Shown here piece by piece: positions 13,759 to 26,469 of a stretch of DNA of 64,000 bases. The first letter of the stretch is position 1. Every line of letters starts with the position of its first letter. The stretch is from the NCBI RefSeq assembly GCF_001905505.1, contig NZ_LIPG01000003.1:1-64000 (forward strand), written 5' to 3'. The translations under genes and the position numbers were made by a program. The stretch comes from Streptomyces sp. CB02058 (GTDB lineage Bacteria > Actinomycetota > Actinomycetes > Streptomycetales > Streptomycetaceae). The notes beneath the pieces were generated by a model that saw nothing but the letters and a program-made list of their open reading frames with translations, made no database searches and was not told the DNA's origin.

Positions 13759-14559
13759 GTGTCCATCGGCAACTCCCCCGAAGACGACCGGCCTTCGATC
13801 GGTCGCGCGCTTCAGCAGGCTCGCATCGCAGCAGGTCTGACGGTCGAGGAAGTCAGCAGCTCCACCCGGGTGCGCATCCCCATCGTGCACGCGATCGAGG
13901 AGGACGACTTCTCCCGCTGCGGCGGCGACGTGTACGCACGCGGTCATATCCGTATGCTCGCCCGCGCCGTCCGGCTCGACCCCGATCCACTGATCGCGGA
14001 GTTCGACGCCGAGCACGGCGGCCGTCCCGCACCCACGCCCGCGGCACCTCTGTTCGAGGCGGAGCGCATCCGCTCCGAACCCCGTCGGCCCAACTGGACC
14101 GCGGCCATGGTCGCGGCGATCGTCGTCGTGGTCGGCTTCGTCGGCTTCACGCTCTTCAGCGGCGAGGACGAGGGTTCGGGCTCGGCACAGGTCGCCGAAG
14201 GATCCACCCCCGACAAGACCACGTCCCGGCCGGCCACCACCAAGCCCGCCGACCCCAAGCCCGCACCCTCCGAAAGCGCCATCGCCGCGGCTCCCCGCGA
14301 CAAGGTGACCGTCAGGCTGAGCGCCACCGAGGGCAAGAGCTGGATCTCCGCCAAGGACCACAACGGGCGGCTGCTCTTCGACGGGCTGCTGCTCGAAGGT
14401 GACTCCAAGACCTTCCAGGACAAGGAGCGGGTCGACCTCGTCCTCGGCGACGCCGGGGCGATCGACCTCTTCGTGAACGGCAAGAAGATCGACGACCGTT
14501 TCGAGCCGGGTCAGGTCGAACGGCTGTCGTACACCAAGGGTGACCCCGAGGTCGGCTGA
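13759..14559 (+). CDS. RodZ-like membrane HTH protein (DUF4115)
   Basis: This 266-residue protein has a cytoplasmic helix-turn-helix domain (about 12-80; ALQQARIAAGLTVEEVSSST). One membrane helix follows (about 115-137; AAMVAAIVVVVGFVGFTLF), then a Thr/Pro/Ala linker and an outer beta domain of the DUF4115 type (about 180-262). This is the RodZ plan, in which the HTH binds cytoskeletal MreB rather than DNA. Its place after ftsK fits a role in envelope or division, but in filamentous actinobacteria the function is not settled. The start is GTG at 13759. A strong terminator follows. Confidence 0.8.
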   Translation: MSIGNSPEDDRPSIGRALQQARIAAGLTVEEVSSSTRVRIPIVHAIEEDDFSRCGGDVYARGHIRMLARAVRLDPDPLIAEFDAEHGGRPAPTPAAPLFEAERIRSEPRRPNWTAAMVAAIVVVVGFVGFTLFSGEDEGSGSAQVAEGSTPDKTTSRPATTKPADPKPAPSESAIAAAPRDKVTVRLSATEGKSWISAKDHNGRLLFDGLLLEGDSKTFQDKERVDLVLGDAGAIDLFVNGKKIDDRFEPGQVERLSYTKGDPEVG

Positions 14560-14585
14560 CCTTCCCACCCGCGCGGTTTCCATCG

Positions 14586-14620
14586 GTGAGTGCCCGGCAG
14601 TCATGCCGGGCACTCACTTC
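14586..14620 (+). terminator. Terminator of the rodZ-like gene
   Basis: A perfect 13-bp stem (14586-14598 with 14605-14617) with a six-base loop is followed by TTCTTTG. It separates this gene from the rimO operon. Confidence 0.8.
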
Positions 14621-14702
14621 TTTGTCTCCTCTCCCGCGCACCCTCCGCTGTCACTCCCTGTAGCGGTCAACCCTGGACGGTGGGGCGAGTGCCGGGACAA
14701 AG

Positions 14703-14715
14703 TAGTCTTGAGCCC
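14703..14715 (+). promoter_or_regulatory. Leaderless -10 box of rimO
   Basis: TAGTCT (14703-14708) is seven bases from the ATG at 14716, and there is no ribosome site between them. It should drive the rimO-pgsA-cinA set. Confidence 0.6.
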
Positions 14716-16194
14716 ATGCCCGAACGCCGTACCGTCGCCCTTGTCACTCTTGGCTGCGCCCGTAACGAGGTGGACTCGGAGGAGCTTGCAGGCCGCTTGG
14801 CAGCGGACGGCTGGGAGCTCGTCGAGAACGCCACGGACGCGGATGTCGCCGTCGTCAACACCTGCGGATTCGTCGAGGCCGCCAAGAAGGACTCCGTCGA
14901 CGCCCTGCTCGAAGCCAACGATCTGAAGGATCACGGCAGAACCCAGGCCGTCGTGGCCGTCGGCTGCATGGCCGAGCGCTACGGCAAGGACCTCGCCGAG
15001 GCGCTGCCGGAAGCGGACGGCGTCCTCGGATTCGACGACTACGCCGACATCTCCGACCGCCTCCAGACCATCCTCAACGGCGGCATCCACGCCTCCCACA
15101 CCCCGCGCGACCGGCGCAAGCTGCTGCCGATCAGCCCGGCCGAGCGCCAGGACGCCGCCGTGGCGCTGCCCGGCCACGCCCAGGAGATCGCGCCCGCCCC
15201 GGCCGACCTCCCGGAGGGCGTCGCGCCCGTCTCCGGGCCCAGGGCTCCGCTGCGCCGCAGGCTGGGTACCAGCCCCGTCGCCTCGGTGAAGCTCGCCTCG
15301 GGCTGCGACAGGCGCTGCACCTTCTGCGCCATCCCGTCCTTCCGCGGCTCGTTCATCTCCCGGCGCCCCTCGGACGTCCTCCAGGAGACCCGCTGGCTCG
15401 CCGAGCAGGGCGTCAAGGAGGTCATGCTGGTCTCCGAGAACAACACCTCCTACGGCAAGGACCTCGGGGACATCCGGCTCCTGGAGACCCTGCTGCCCGA
15501 GCTCGCCGACGTCGACGGGATCGAGCGGATCCGCGTCAGCTACCTCCAGCCCGCCGAGATGCGGCCCGGGCTGATCGACGTACTGACCTCGACGCCCAAG
15601 GTCGCCCCGTACTTCGACCTCTCCTTCCAGCACTCCGCCCCCGGGGTCCTGCGCGCGATGCGGCGGTTCGGCGACACGGACCGTTTCCTGGAGCTCCTGG
15701 ACACCATCCGGAGCAAGGCGCCGCAGGCCGGTGCCCGCTCGAACTTCATCGTCGGCTTCCCCGGTGAGACCGAGGCCGACCTCGCCGAGCTGGAACGCTT
15801 CCTCACCGGCGCGCGCCTGGACGCCATCGGTGTCTTCGGGTACTCCGACGAGGAGGGGACCGAGGCGGTCGGCTACGAGAACAAGCTCGACGCCGATGTC
15901 ATCGCCGAACGCCTGGCGCACATCTCGCAGCTCGCCGAGGAGCTGACCTCGCAGCGGGCCGAGGAGCGGGTCGGCGAGACCCTCCAGGTCCTCGTCGAGT
16001 CCGTGGAGTCCGAGGAGGACGGGCCGGTCGCCGTGGGCCGTGCCGCCCACCAGGCTCCGGAAACGGACGGCCAGGTCGTGTTCACCGCACGCGAGGGGCT
16101 CGTGCCGGGCCGTATGGTCGAAGCGAAGGCAGTGGGCAGCGAGGGAGTGGACCTCGTGGCCGAACACCACGAGCTTGCGGAGGCAGCCAGATGA
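14716..16194 (+). CDS. rimO: Ribosomal protein S12 methylthiotransferase RimO
   Basis: This 492-residue radical-SAM enzyme adds a methylthio group to the conserved aspartate of ribosomal protein S12. It has the UPF0004 domain with Fe-S cysteines ([14 protein letters not shown] and a third in VGCMAERYG), the radical-SAM motif CDRRCTFC (C197, C201, C204) and a C-terminal TRAM domain. An insertion of about 60 residues, rich in Pro and Ala, separates the first two. RimO is preferred to MiaB because a separate, clear miaB lies at 44770 and the N-terminal motif is CARNEVD rather than CQMNVHD. Its stop overlaps the pgsA start (ATGA). Confidence 0.93.
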   Translation: MPERRTVALVTLGCARNEVDSEELAGRLAADGWELVENATDADVAVVNTCGFVEAAKKDSVDALLEANDLKDHGRTQAVVAVGCMAERYGKDLAEALPEADGVLGFDDYADISDRLQTILNGGIHASHTPRDRRKLLPISPAERQDAAVALPGHAQEIAPAPADLPEGVAPVSGPRAPLRRRLGTSPVASVKLASGCDRRCTFCAIPSFRGSFISRRPSDVLQETRWLAEQGVKEVMLVSENNTSYGKDLGDIRLLETLLPELADVDGIERIRVSYLQPAEMRPGLIDVLTSTPKVAPYFDLSFQHSAPGVLRAMRRFGDTDRFLELLDTIRSKAPQAGARSNFIVGFPGETEADLAELERFLTGARLDAIGVFGYSDEEGTEAVGYENKLDADVIAERLAHISQLAEELTSQRAEERVGETLQVLVESVESEEDGPVAVGRAAHQAPETDGQVVFTAREGLVPGRMVEAKAVGSEGVDLVAEHHELAEAAR

Positions 16195-17015
16195 CGGGAG
16201 CCCAGGCATCCGCGGCAGGGGGCTCCGGCGCTACGCCGGCGCCCCGTGGCGGCAAGCTGGGCGCGGCGGCCGTCAACCAGGCCGGCCTGTGGAACATCGC
16301 GAACATCCTCACGATGGTGCGGCTGCTGCTGGTCCCGGGCTTCGTCCTGCTGCTCCTGCACGACGGCGGCTACGACCCGGTGTGGCGGGCCTTCGCCTGG
16401 GCGGCCTTCGCCGTAGCGATGATCACCGATGTCTTCGACGGCCATCTGGCACGCACGTACAACCTGGTCACCGACTTCGGGAAGATCGCCGACCCGATCG
16501 CGGACAAGGCCATCATGGGCGCCGCCCTGATCTGTCTGTCCTCCCTCGGCGACCTGCCGTGGTGGATCACCGGCGTGATCCTCTTCCGGGAGCTCGGCAT
16601 CACCCTGATGCGCTTCTGGGTCATCCGGCACTCGGTGATCCCGGCCAGCCGCGGCGGGAAGATGAAGACCCTGGCCCAGGGCATCGCCGTGGGCATGTAC
16701 GTCCTGGCGCTGACGGGCCCCCTGGCGACCCTGCGCTTCTGGGTGATGATGGCCGCCGTCGTGCTGACGGTCGTCACCGGTCTCGACTACGTACGCCAGG
16801 CCGTCGTGCTGCGCCGCCGCGGGCTCGCGGAGAAGCGGGTGGCCGCCCTGGAGGCGGTCGCTGCGGCGGCGGACGTCAAGGAATCCGTCAACGGCCAGTG
16901 CGTCGCCACCCCTGAGGCCGACGAGGGCGTGGAAGCGGTCGTGGAGCCCGTCGCGGGCGCCCGGGGCGCGGAACCCGTCGCGGGTGCGCGGGGTTCCTCG
17001 GAGGCCGAGCGGTGA
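16191..17015 (+). CDS. pgsA: CDP-diacylglycerol-glycerol-3-phosphate phosphatidyltransferase
   Basis: This 274-residue integral membrane enzyme makes phosphatidylglycerol phosphate, the precursor of phosphatidylglycerol and cardiolipin. The CDP-alcohol transferase signature D-x2-DG-x2-AR-x8-G-x3-D-x3-D is complete in DVFDGHLAR followed by [10 protein letters not shown] (about residues 82-107). Several hydrophobic helices surround it. Both ends extend beyond the catalytic core, and the tail is an acidic, low-complexity repeat (two copies of EPVAGARG). It overlaps rimO and cinA by four bases each, so the three are translationally coupled. A related CDP-alcohol transferase with another acceptor cannot be excluded. 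Confidence 0.88.
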   Translation: MTGAQASAAGGSGATPAPRGGKLGAAAVNQAGLWNIANILTMVRLLLVPGFVLLLLHDGGYDPVWRAFAWAAFAVAMITDVFDGHLARTYNLVTDFGKIADPIADKAIMGAALICLSSLGDLPWWITGVILFRELGITLMRFWVIRHSVIPASRGGKMKTLAQGIAVGMYVLALTGPLATLRFWVMMAAVVLTVVTGLDYVRQAVVLRRRGLAEKRVAALEAVAAAADVKESVNGQCVATPEADEGVEAVVEPVAGARGAEPVAGARGSSEAER

Positions 17016-17524
17016 CATCCGAGGCGGCCCGGGTGCTGCACAGGCTCCAGGAGCGCGGTGAGACGCTCGGCGTCGCCGAGTCCCTCACCGGCGGTCTGGT
17101 GGCCGCGGAGCTCACCTCCGTACCGGGAGCCTCGCAGTCCTTCCGCGGGTCCGTCACGGCGTACGCCACGTCTTTGAAGCGGGATGTGCTGGGCGTCGAC
17201 GGCGCACTCCTGGCCGAGCGCGGAGCGGTGGACCCGGAGGTCGCGGCTGCCATGGCCGCCGGCGTGCGCCGGGTCCTGGGTGCCGACTGGGGAGTGTCGA
17301 CCACCGGGGTGGCGGGTCCCGATCCGCAGGACGGCAAGTCCGTCGGAACGGTCTTCATAGCTGTTTCCGGACCGGGCGGCGTGGAGAATGTCGCCGAGCT
17401 GAGGTTGAACGGCGGGCGGGCGGACATCCGTAAGGAGAGCGTACGGAGTCTGCTGGAGCTGCTCTCGAGCGAACTCGGCGAAAATGCGAGGGCACAGGAT
17501 ACGGAACAGAACGGGGGGAATTGA
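17012..17524 (+). CDS. cinA: CinA C-terminal domain protein (NMN amidohydrolase type)
   Basis: This 170-residue protein is a stand-alone CinA C-terminal (PncC) domain, which deamidates nicotinamide mononucleotide in pyridine nucleotide salvage. It shows the family motifs GETLGVAESLTGGLVAAEL, VTGVAGP-like STTGVAGPD, and GTVFIAV. The N-terminal MoCF-like domain of full-length CinA is absent, as usual in actinobacteria. The start GTG overlaps the pgsA stop. It sits between pgsA and clgR, the order I recall from corynebacteria and other actinobacteria. Confidence 0.85.
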   Translation: MTSEAARVLHRLQERGETLGVAESLTGGLVAAELTSVPGASQSFRGSVTAYATSLKRDVLGVDGALLAERGAVDPEVAAAMAAGVRRVLGADWGVSTTGVAGPDPQDGKSVGTVFIAVSGPGGVENVAELRLNGGRADIRKESVRSLLELLSSELGENARAQDTEQNGGN

Positions 17525-17637
17525 TGTTTGCAGCCCTGAGTGAACACGACATCGCTCCCCGCACGGCCGCAGCGCGAGGCGGTACGGTGGGGCGTGAAGG
17601 ATGCGGCTACGCGGTCCGAGGAGGGAGCCACCGATGA
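17524..17637 (+). CDS. Possible small ORF bridging cinA and clgR (37 aa)
   Basis: The ATG at 17524 shares its A with the cinA stop codon (TGATG), and its own TGA overlaps the clgR start (ATGA). A GGGGGG ribosome site lies six bases upstream. The peptide ([19 protein letters not shown]...) matches nothing I know. The double overlap suggests a coupling peptide, but chance is possible in 110 bases of GC-rich DNA. Confidence 0.3.
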   Translation: MFAALSEHDIAPRTAAARGGTVGREGCGYAVRGGSHR

Positions 17638-18017
17638 TTCTGCTCCGTCGCCTGCTTGGTGACGTGCTGCGTCGGCAGCGCCAGCGCCAAGGCCGTACTC
17701 TGCGCGAAGTCTCCTCGTCCGCCCGAGTCTCGCTCGGCTATCTCTCCGAGGTGGAGCGGGGGCAGAAGGAGGCATCCTCCGAGCTGCTCTCCGCCATTTG
17801 CGACGCGCTGGACGTACGGATGTCCGAGCTCATGCGTGAAGTGAGCGATGAACTGTCGCTGGCCGAGCTGGCCGAGTCGGCAGCAGCCAGTGATGCGGTG
17901 CCTGTACCAGTACGCCCGATGCTCAATTCCGTCTCTGTTGCGTCGGTCGCCGGCGTACCGACGGGACGGGTGACCATCAAGGCGCCCGCGGAAGCGGTGG
18001 ATGTCGTCGCCGCCTGA
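17634..18017 (+). CDS. clgR: ClgR, transcription activator of clp protease genes
   Basis: This 127-residue regulator has an XRE-type helix-turn-helix (about residues 10-70; [20 protein letters not shown] then [20 protein letters not shown]). The start [25 protein letters not shown] is diagnostic of ClgR, and so is the position after pgsA-cinA. In Streptomyces and corynebacteria ClgR switches on clpP/clpC and other proteostasis genes. It ends in VVAA, and a double-alanine tail is the known signal for its own breakdown by ClpP. The ATG at 17634 follows GAGGAGGGAG. A possible -10 box TACGGT lies at 17583. Confidence 0.87.
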   Translation: MILLRRLLGDVLRRQRQRQGRTLREVSSSARVSLGYLSEVERGQKEASSELLSAICDALDVRMSELMREVSDELSLAELAESAAASDAVPVPVRPMLNSVSVASVAGVPTGRVTIKAPAEAVDVVAA

Positions 18018-18038
18018 CCGCATGGTTCGTGGTGAGCG

Positions 18039-18075
18039 AAGCCCCGGTCGGCCCCTCAGGGGCCGGCCGGGGCTT
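18039..18075 (+). terminator. Terminator of clgR
   Basis: AAGCCCCGGTCGGCCCC pairs with GGGGCCGGCCGGGGCTT across a TCA loop with one mismatch, followed by T residues. Confidence 0.8.
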
Positions 18076-18238
18076 TCGTGTGCGGTGTGTGTGCGAAGCG
18101 GCGGGCGGGGCAGGCGCTAAGTGAGGCCGGGTGGAAGCCCTCACCGGGGGACTACCCGAATGACTGTTTTGCATCATTTGTGCCATCGTGGACGGGTGGT
18201 AGGCCCAACAGCTAGCAGCTATCCGATCGGAGAATTGC

Positions 18239-18709
18239 ATGTCTGTCGTGAAGAGCGCGTTGACCGACGCCGATCGCAAGGTCGTGGGAGACGCCCTGCA
18301 GGGTGCCCTGGTGGACCTGATCGACCTTTCCTTGGCGGCCAAGCAGGTCCACTGGAATGTCGTCGGCCCCCGCTTCCGGTCCGTCCATCTGCAGCTCGAC
18401 GAGGTCGTCGACACGGCGAGGCAGCACTCGGACACGGTTGCGGAGCGGGCCTCCGCCGTGGGTGTCAACCCTGACGGGCGCTCCAAGACCCTCGCGAAGA
18501 CCACGGCGATCGACTCCGTGCCCGACGGCTGGATCAAGGACGTGGACGCGGTGAAGGCGCTGGTGGAGGCGCTCCGTGTGGTCATCGACCGCATGAGGGA
18601 GCGCATCGAGGCGACCGCGGACCCGGACCCGGTCAGCCAGGACATCCTGATCACCCTGACGGCCGACCTCGAGAAGCACGCCTGGATGTTCCAGGCAGAG
18701 AGCGCTTGA
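18239..18709 (+). CDS. dps: Dps-family ferritin-like protein
   Basis: This 156-residue protein is a Dps mini-ferritin, which forms a 12-mer that oxidises and stores iron and protects or compacts DNA. The ferroxidase residues between subunits are visible in KQVHWNVVGPRFRSVHLQLDE (about 35-55), the standard H-x14-D-x3-E layout with the aspartate in LDEVVD. Helix four ends KHAWMFQAE. The N-terminal tail is short. It is followed after 51 bases by a CsbD-like stress gene and may share a transcript with it. From memory the S. coelicolor gene here is dpsB. The ATG at 18239 follows GGAGAATTGC. Confidence 0.9.
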   Translation: MSVVKSALTDADRKVVGDALQGALVDLIDLSLAAKQVHWNVVGPRFRSVHLQLDEVVDTARQHSDTVAERASAVGVNPDGRSKTLAKTTAIDSVPDGWIKDVDAVKALVEALRVVIDRMRERIEATADPDPVSQDILITLTADLEKHAWMFQAESA

Positions 18710-18760
18710 GCCGGTGTACGGGCCTGGCGTGGACGCCGGGCGGAGAGTGAGGAGTGCGAC

Positions 18761-18949
18761 ATGAGTGGCGAGAAGGACAAGATCAAGGGCAAGGCGAAGG
18801 AAATGACCGGCAAGCTCACGGGCGACCGGCGCAAGGAGTCCGAGGGCAAGGCCGACCAGGTCAAGGGCAAGGGCAAGGACGTCATGGGCGGCGCCGGTGA
18901 GCGCGCCAAGGGCGTCAAGGACTCCCTGACCGACGACGACCGGCACTAG
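18761..18949 (+). CDS. CsbD-family stress protein
   Basis: This 62-residue, very hydrophilic and highly charged protein matches the CsbD family (DKIKGKAKEMTGKLTGDRRKESEGKADQVKGK). Members are abundant in stress and are SigB-dependent in Bacillus; the molecular role is unknown. GTGAGGAGTGCGAC gives a good ribosome site for the ATG. The location after dps is consistent with a shared stress response. Confidence 0.85.
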   Translation: MSGEKDKIKGKAKEMTGKLTGDRRKESEGKADQVKGKGKDVMGGAGERAKGVKDSLTDDDRH

Positions 18950-19420
18950 CCTGTCCCGGCCGCCTGACCGCTGGCCGCTTTCCTGGCCGGGCGCTCCGTC
19001 CTGGTGTGGGACGGGCGGCGATCTGCGGCTCGCCTGCTGGACGCCTTGCAGGAGCGTGTGCCCCCGCTGACATGGTCTGCGGGGGCACACGCATGTCAGG
19101 TCCCCAGTCAGGTCCTGTCGGGGTGGGGGCGGGCGCCCGCCCTGCTGCGCCGACGAGCGCGTGTGCCGTCCCGTCGGGAGTCCTGTCCCGTCGGGTGTGC
19201 TGCTCTGCCGGGTGTGCTGCCTTCTCGCTCGCGGGATGCCGCCGGCGCCGGCCCGGGGGAGACTGCGGGGGATGACCGAGTTCCCTGGCCGCCCACTCCC
19301 GACGGCGCCCCAGGGGGGCGCGCAGTGGCGTACAGCTCGCTCCGCCCACGCCCGTAGTGCATCGGTACGCCCTCCCGGCAGGAGATCGTGCCGTACTAGC
19401 GTCGGCCTGAGGAGGCAGCC
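18950..19420. other. Intergenic region with a hairpin and short direct repeats
   Basis: I find no credible gene in these 470 bases; translations of the open frames are Arg/Pro/Ala-rich. A strong hairpin lies at 19054-19092. Two exact copies of GTCCCGTCGGG (19168-19178, 19185-19195) and two of CGGGTGTGCTGC (19192-19203, 19209-19220) suggest a small decayed tandem repeat. Confidence 0.5.
19054..19092 (+). terminator. Strong hairpin, likely terminator of dps-csbD
   Basis: A perfect 14-bp stem (19054-19067 with 19079-19092, loop of 11) lies 105 bases after the csbD stop. It is not followed by a U run. Confidence 0.55.
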
Positions 19421-19645
19421 ATGGTGCGGCGATGGCGATGGGTGCCGACGCTCGTACTCGGTGGCCTGTGGTGGTGGGCCGTGCTGCGGCTGCTGCTGGA
19501 GCCTGAACACACCGGACTCGTCGAGGGCGCGGTGGCGGCCGGCGGGTGGGGCCTGAGCCTTCTGCCCGTACATGTGACGGCGGTGGTGCGGTCGGAAACG
19601 GCTACCGAAGGGCCCGGGCACGAGCGGACGGACATACCCTCCTAG
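19421..19645 (+). CDS. Small membrane protein, 74 aa
   Basis: GAGGAGGCAGCC directly precedes the ATG, which makes this small gene credible. The protein has a basic start (MVRRWRWVP), a hydrophobic helix (about 8-27; LVLGGLWWWAVLRLLLEP) and a second weaker one (about 35-52), ending in a polar tail. I do not recognise a family. It converges with nei. Confidence 0.6.
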   Translation: MVRRWRWVPTLVLGGLWWWAVLRLLLEPEHTGLVEGAVAAGGWGLSLLPVHVTAVVRSETATEGPGHERTDIPS

Positions 19646-19727
19646 CCTCCTCCGGCGAGCGGCTCCGGTGTCCTTCCCGGCGGCTTCTCGCTGCTTTTTG
19701 CTGCCCGCTCGGTGTTCCCGTGCCTTC

Positions 19728-20534
19728 TCAGCCGGTGGGTCCGGGCTGGCAGTGCGGACACCAGTAGGCCGGTCGGTCGTCCCGGTCCGCCACCCGGATG
19801 GGCGTGCGACAGCGCAGGCAGGGCCGGTGGGCCCGTCCGTAGACGAAGAGACGCTCGCGGCCATGGGCACGGCGCAGGGCCTCGGTGGTGCCGGTCGTGG
19901 TCCGCACGGGGCGCGCGCGGTTGGCTTCCAGGAGCTGTTTGGCCGTGCTGACCAGGCGGGTGGCGAGAGGCAGGGGCAGTTCCCCCATGGGGACCCAGGG
20001 CGTCACCCGGGCCATGAAGCAGAGCTCGCACATGTAGACGTTGCCGATCCCGGCGAGATTGCGCTGGTCGAGGAGTGCTTCCCCGATGGGCCGGCCGGGC
20101 TCGGCGAGGAGATTGTTCAGCGCGGTCTCCGGGTCCCAGTCCGGCCCCAGCAGGTCGGGGCCGAGATGACCGACAACCTGTTCCTCGTCGCGGGTGCGGA
20201 GCAGTTCGACGACGGGCAGCCGGTAGCCCACGGCCGTGTGCTCCGCCGTGGTGAGCACGGCGCGGATCTGGTGGGCGGGGCCGCCCCTCCAGCGTTCCCC
20301 GGGAGCGTAGACGCGCCAGGCGCCCTCCATACGCAGATGGCTGTGGAGCGTGAGGTCTCCCTCGAAGCGGGTCAGCAGATGCTTGCCGCGGGCGGTGACG
20401 TCCAGGACCGCCCGGCCGGTCAGGTCGGCCGTGGCGAACCGGGGGACCCGCAGATCGGAGCCGGTCAGCACCCGGCCCGCGAGCGCCGCGTGGAGCCGCG
20501 CGGCGGTCTGCAGGACGGTGTCACCTTCGGGCAT
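19728..20534 (-). CDS. nei: Fpg/Nei-family DNA glycosylase (endonuclease VIII-like)
   Basis: This 268-residue bifunctional glycosylase/AP-lyase removes oxidised bases. It begins MPEGDTV, with the catalytic Pro2 and Glu3 of the Nei branch (Fpg has PELPE). The helix-two-turn-helix region contains GIGNVYMCEL. A C-terminal zinc finger (CLRC then CPHC, about 240-262) is complete. It lies downstream of lhr on the same strand, the pairing also found in mycobacteria as lhr-nei2. The start follows CATCAT six bases upstream, which could be a leaderless box; GGAGG is too close to act as a ribosome site. Confidence 0.88.
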   Translation of the reverse strand: MPEGDTVLQTAARLHAALAGRVLTGSDLRVPRFATADLTGRAVLDVTARGKHLLTRFEGDLTLHSHLRMEGAWRVYAPGERWRGGPAHQIRAVLTTAEHTAVGYRLPVVELLRTRDEEQVVGHLGPDLLGPDWDPETALNNLLAEPGRPIGEALLDQRNLAGIGNVYMCELCFMARVTPWVPMGELPLPLATRLVSTAKQLLEANRARPVRTTTGTTEALRRAHGRERLFVYGRAHRPCLRCRTPIRVADRDDRPAYWCPHCQPGPTG

Positions 20535-20789
20535 GCCTCCATGATGCGCGAGCGGGCGGGCCGTGGTCCGTCATGTGCGGGGTGGGCAGCCTCTTTTTGA
20601 CGCGAGCGGCGGCGGGCGGCCTGTGGACCGTGATGTGGCGAGTGGGGTGGGGAAACCCGTGGACCGTGAGATGGCGAGTGGGCCGCCCCTCGGGTCCGGT
20701 CCGCGCCGCCCCGTGCCGCCGGCCTGCGCGCAGCACCGTCATGCGCGCATCACCATCACCCCTGCATCGCTCTCACGACCGCATCGCTC
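20535..20789. repeat. Repeat-rich spacer between lhr and nei
   Basis: Three 24-base copies of GTGGWCCGTSATGTG-like sequence lie at 20563-20586, 20623-20646 and 20659-20682; the last two are nearly identical. A second motif, GCATCGCTCTCACG, occurs twice near 20764-20793 and reaches the lhr stop codon. No gene is visible. Confidence 0.55.
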
Positions 20790-25496
<4,707 letters not shown>

Positions 25497-25503
25497 GCCC
25501 CCC

Positions 25504-25526
25504 ATCGTGCACCCCGCCACTGACAA
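25504..25526 (-). promoter_or_regulatory. DNA-damage (RecA-NDp/PafBC-type) promoter of lhr
   Basis: Read on the minus strand, TTGTCAGTG (25526-25518), eight bases and CACGAT (25509-25504) match the mycobacterial consensus TTGTCRGTG-N8-TANNNT except for the first base of the -10 box. The ATG follows seven bases later, so the transcript should be leaderless. Confidence 0.7.
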
Positions 25527-25598
25527 CGGCCGGGAACGTGCCCGCCTCCCACCTGCCTGAACTGCGGCAACCCGCGCGGACCTGCGAGAATGCCGGAC

Positions 25599-26459
25599 AT
25601 GGCAGCCGGCGGGACGCGGGAATGGGCGAGGCACTGGCAGTACGCGGAACTGCCCGACCTCGATCTCCTGCGTGCCCGCTACGTCCGCCACACCTTTCCC
25701 CGGCACAGCCACGAGGGCTACGTCTTCGGCACGATCACCAGCGGGGTCGAGGACGTCGGCCTCCCCGGCGGCACCGTGCACGCGGGACCCGGCACGGTCG
25801 TCATGATCAACCCGGAGGTGCCGCACACCGCCCGCGCCGGAGTACCCGACGGGTGGGTGTACGCCACGCTCTACCCGTCCGCCCAGGTGATCAACGACAT
25901 CGCGGCCGAGGTGACGAGTCTGCGCGGCACGGTCGGCTTCGACGAGACCAGCGTGCGCGACCCCCACGCCTCCCGGCTGATCACCGAGGTCCACCGGGCC
26001 GCCGAGGAGGGCAACGCCCTGGCCGCCGACAGCCTCCTGCGGGTGATGGTCGCGCGACTGCTCGACCTGCACGGCAGCGTGCTGCCGCTCAGGGCGCCGC
26101 ACTCGGCCGGGGCCCGCGACGCGGCGGACGCGCGCGCCGCTCTCGAGGCACGGATGGAGAATCCGCCCACCCTGGTGGCGCTCGCCGCCGAGCTGGGCAC
26201 CAGCCCGTTCGCGCTCCTGCGGGCCTTCAAGAAGCAGTACGGTATGCCCCCGCACACCTGGCTCACCGATGCCCGGGTGCGTCGTGCCCGGCGCATGCTC
26301 GATGCCGGGACCGCACCGGCCGAGGCCGCCGCCGCTGTCGGCTTCACCGATCAGCCCCATCTCAACCGTCACTTCACCCGGATCGTCGGAGTGCCTCCGG
26401 GCGCCTACCAGCGCGAGCGTGCAAGAACGTACAAGACCGGCACGGATCTCTCCCCGTAG
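25599..26459 (+). CDS. AraC-family regulator with cupin sensor domain
   Basis: This 286-residue regulator has an N-terminal AraC-type beta-barrel (about 15-150; FPRHSHEGYVFGTI then PGTVVMINPEVPHT) and two C-terminal helix-turn-helix units (about 185-280; LVALAAELGTSPFALLRAFKKQ and PAEAAAAVGFTDQPHLNRHF). It lies 10 bases upstream of azlC and probably controls the exporter in response to an amino acid, which is inference. I use the ATG at 25599, preceded at seven bases by GAGAAT; an ATG nine bases earlier is also possible. Its stop codon TAG forms the start of the azlC -10 box. Confidence 0.85.
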   Translation: MAAGGTREWARHWQYAELPDLDLLRARYVRHTFPRHSHEGYVFGTITSGVEDVGLPGGTVHAGPGTVVMINPEVPHTARAGVPDGWVYATLYPSAQVINDIAAEVTSLRGTVGFDETSVRDPHASRLITEVHRAAEEGNALAADSLLRVMVARLLDLHGSVLPLRAPHSAGARDAADARAALEARMENPPTLVALAAELGTSPFALLRAFKKQYGMPPHTWLTDARVRRARRMLDAGTAPAEAAAAVGFTDQPHLNRHFTRIVGVPPGAYQRERARTYKTGTDLSP

Positions 26460-26469
26460 CGTTCCGGGC
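26457..26469 (+). promoter_or_regulatory. Leaderless -10 box of azlC over a stop codon
   Basis: TAGCGT (26457-26462) lies seven bases before the azlC GTG. Its first three bases are the stop codon of the araC-type gene. Confidence 0.5.

Noticed and set aside
18121-18238. A possible SigB promoter upstream of dps (GTTTTGCATCATTTG...GGGTGG).
   Set aside because: The spacing between GTTT and GGGTGG is about 24 bases, too long for SigB, and the -10 box is poor. The dps promoter remains unassigned.
19004-19357. Open frames on both strands between csbD and the small membrane gene.
   Set aside because: The translations are Arg/Pro/Ala/Gly-rich, no ribosome site is present, and the region is dominated by a hairpin and short repeats.
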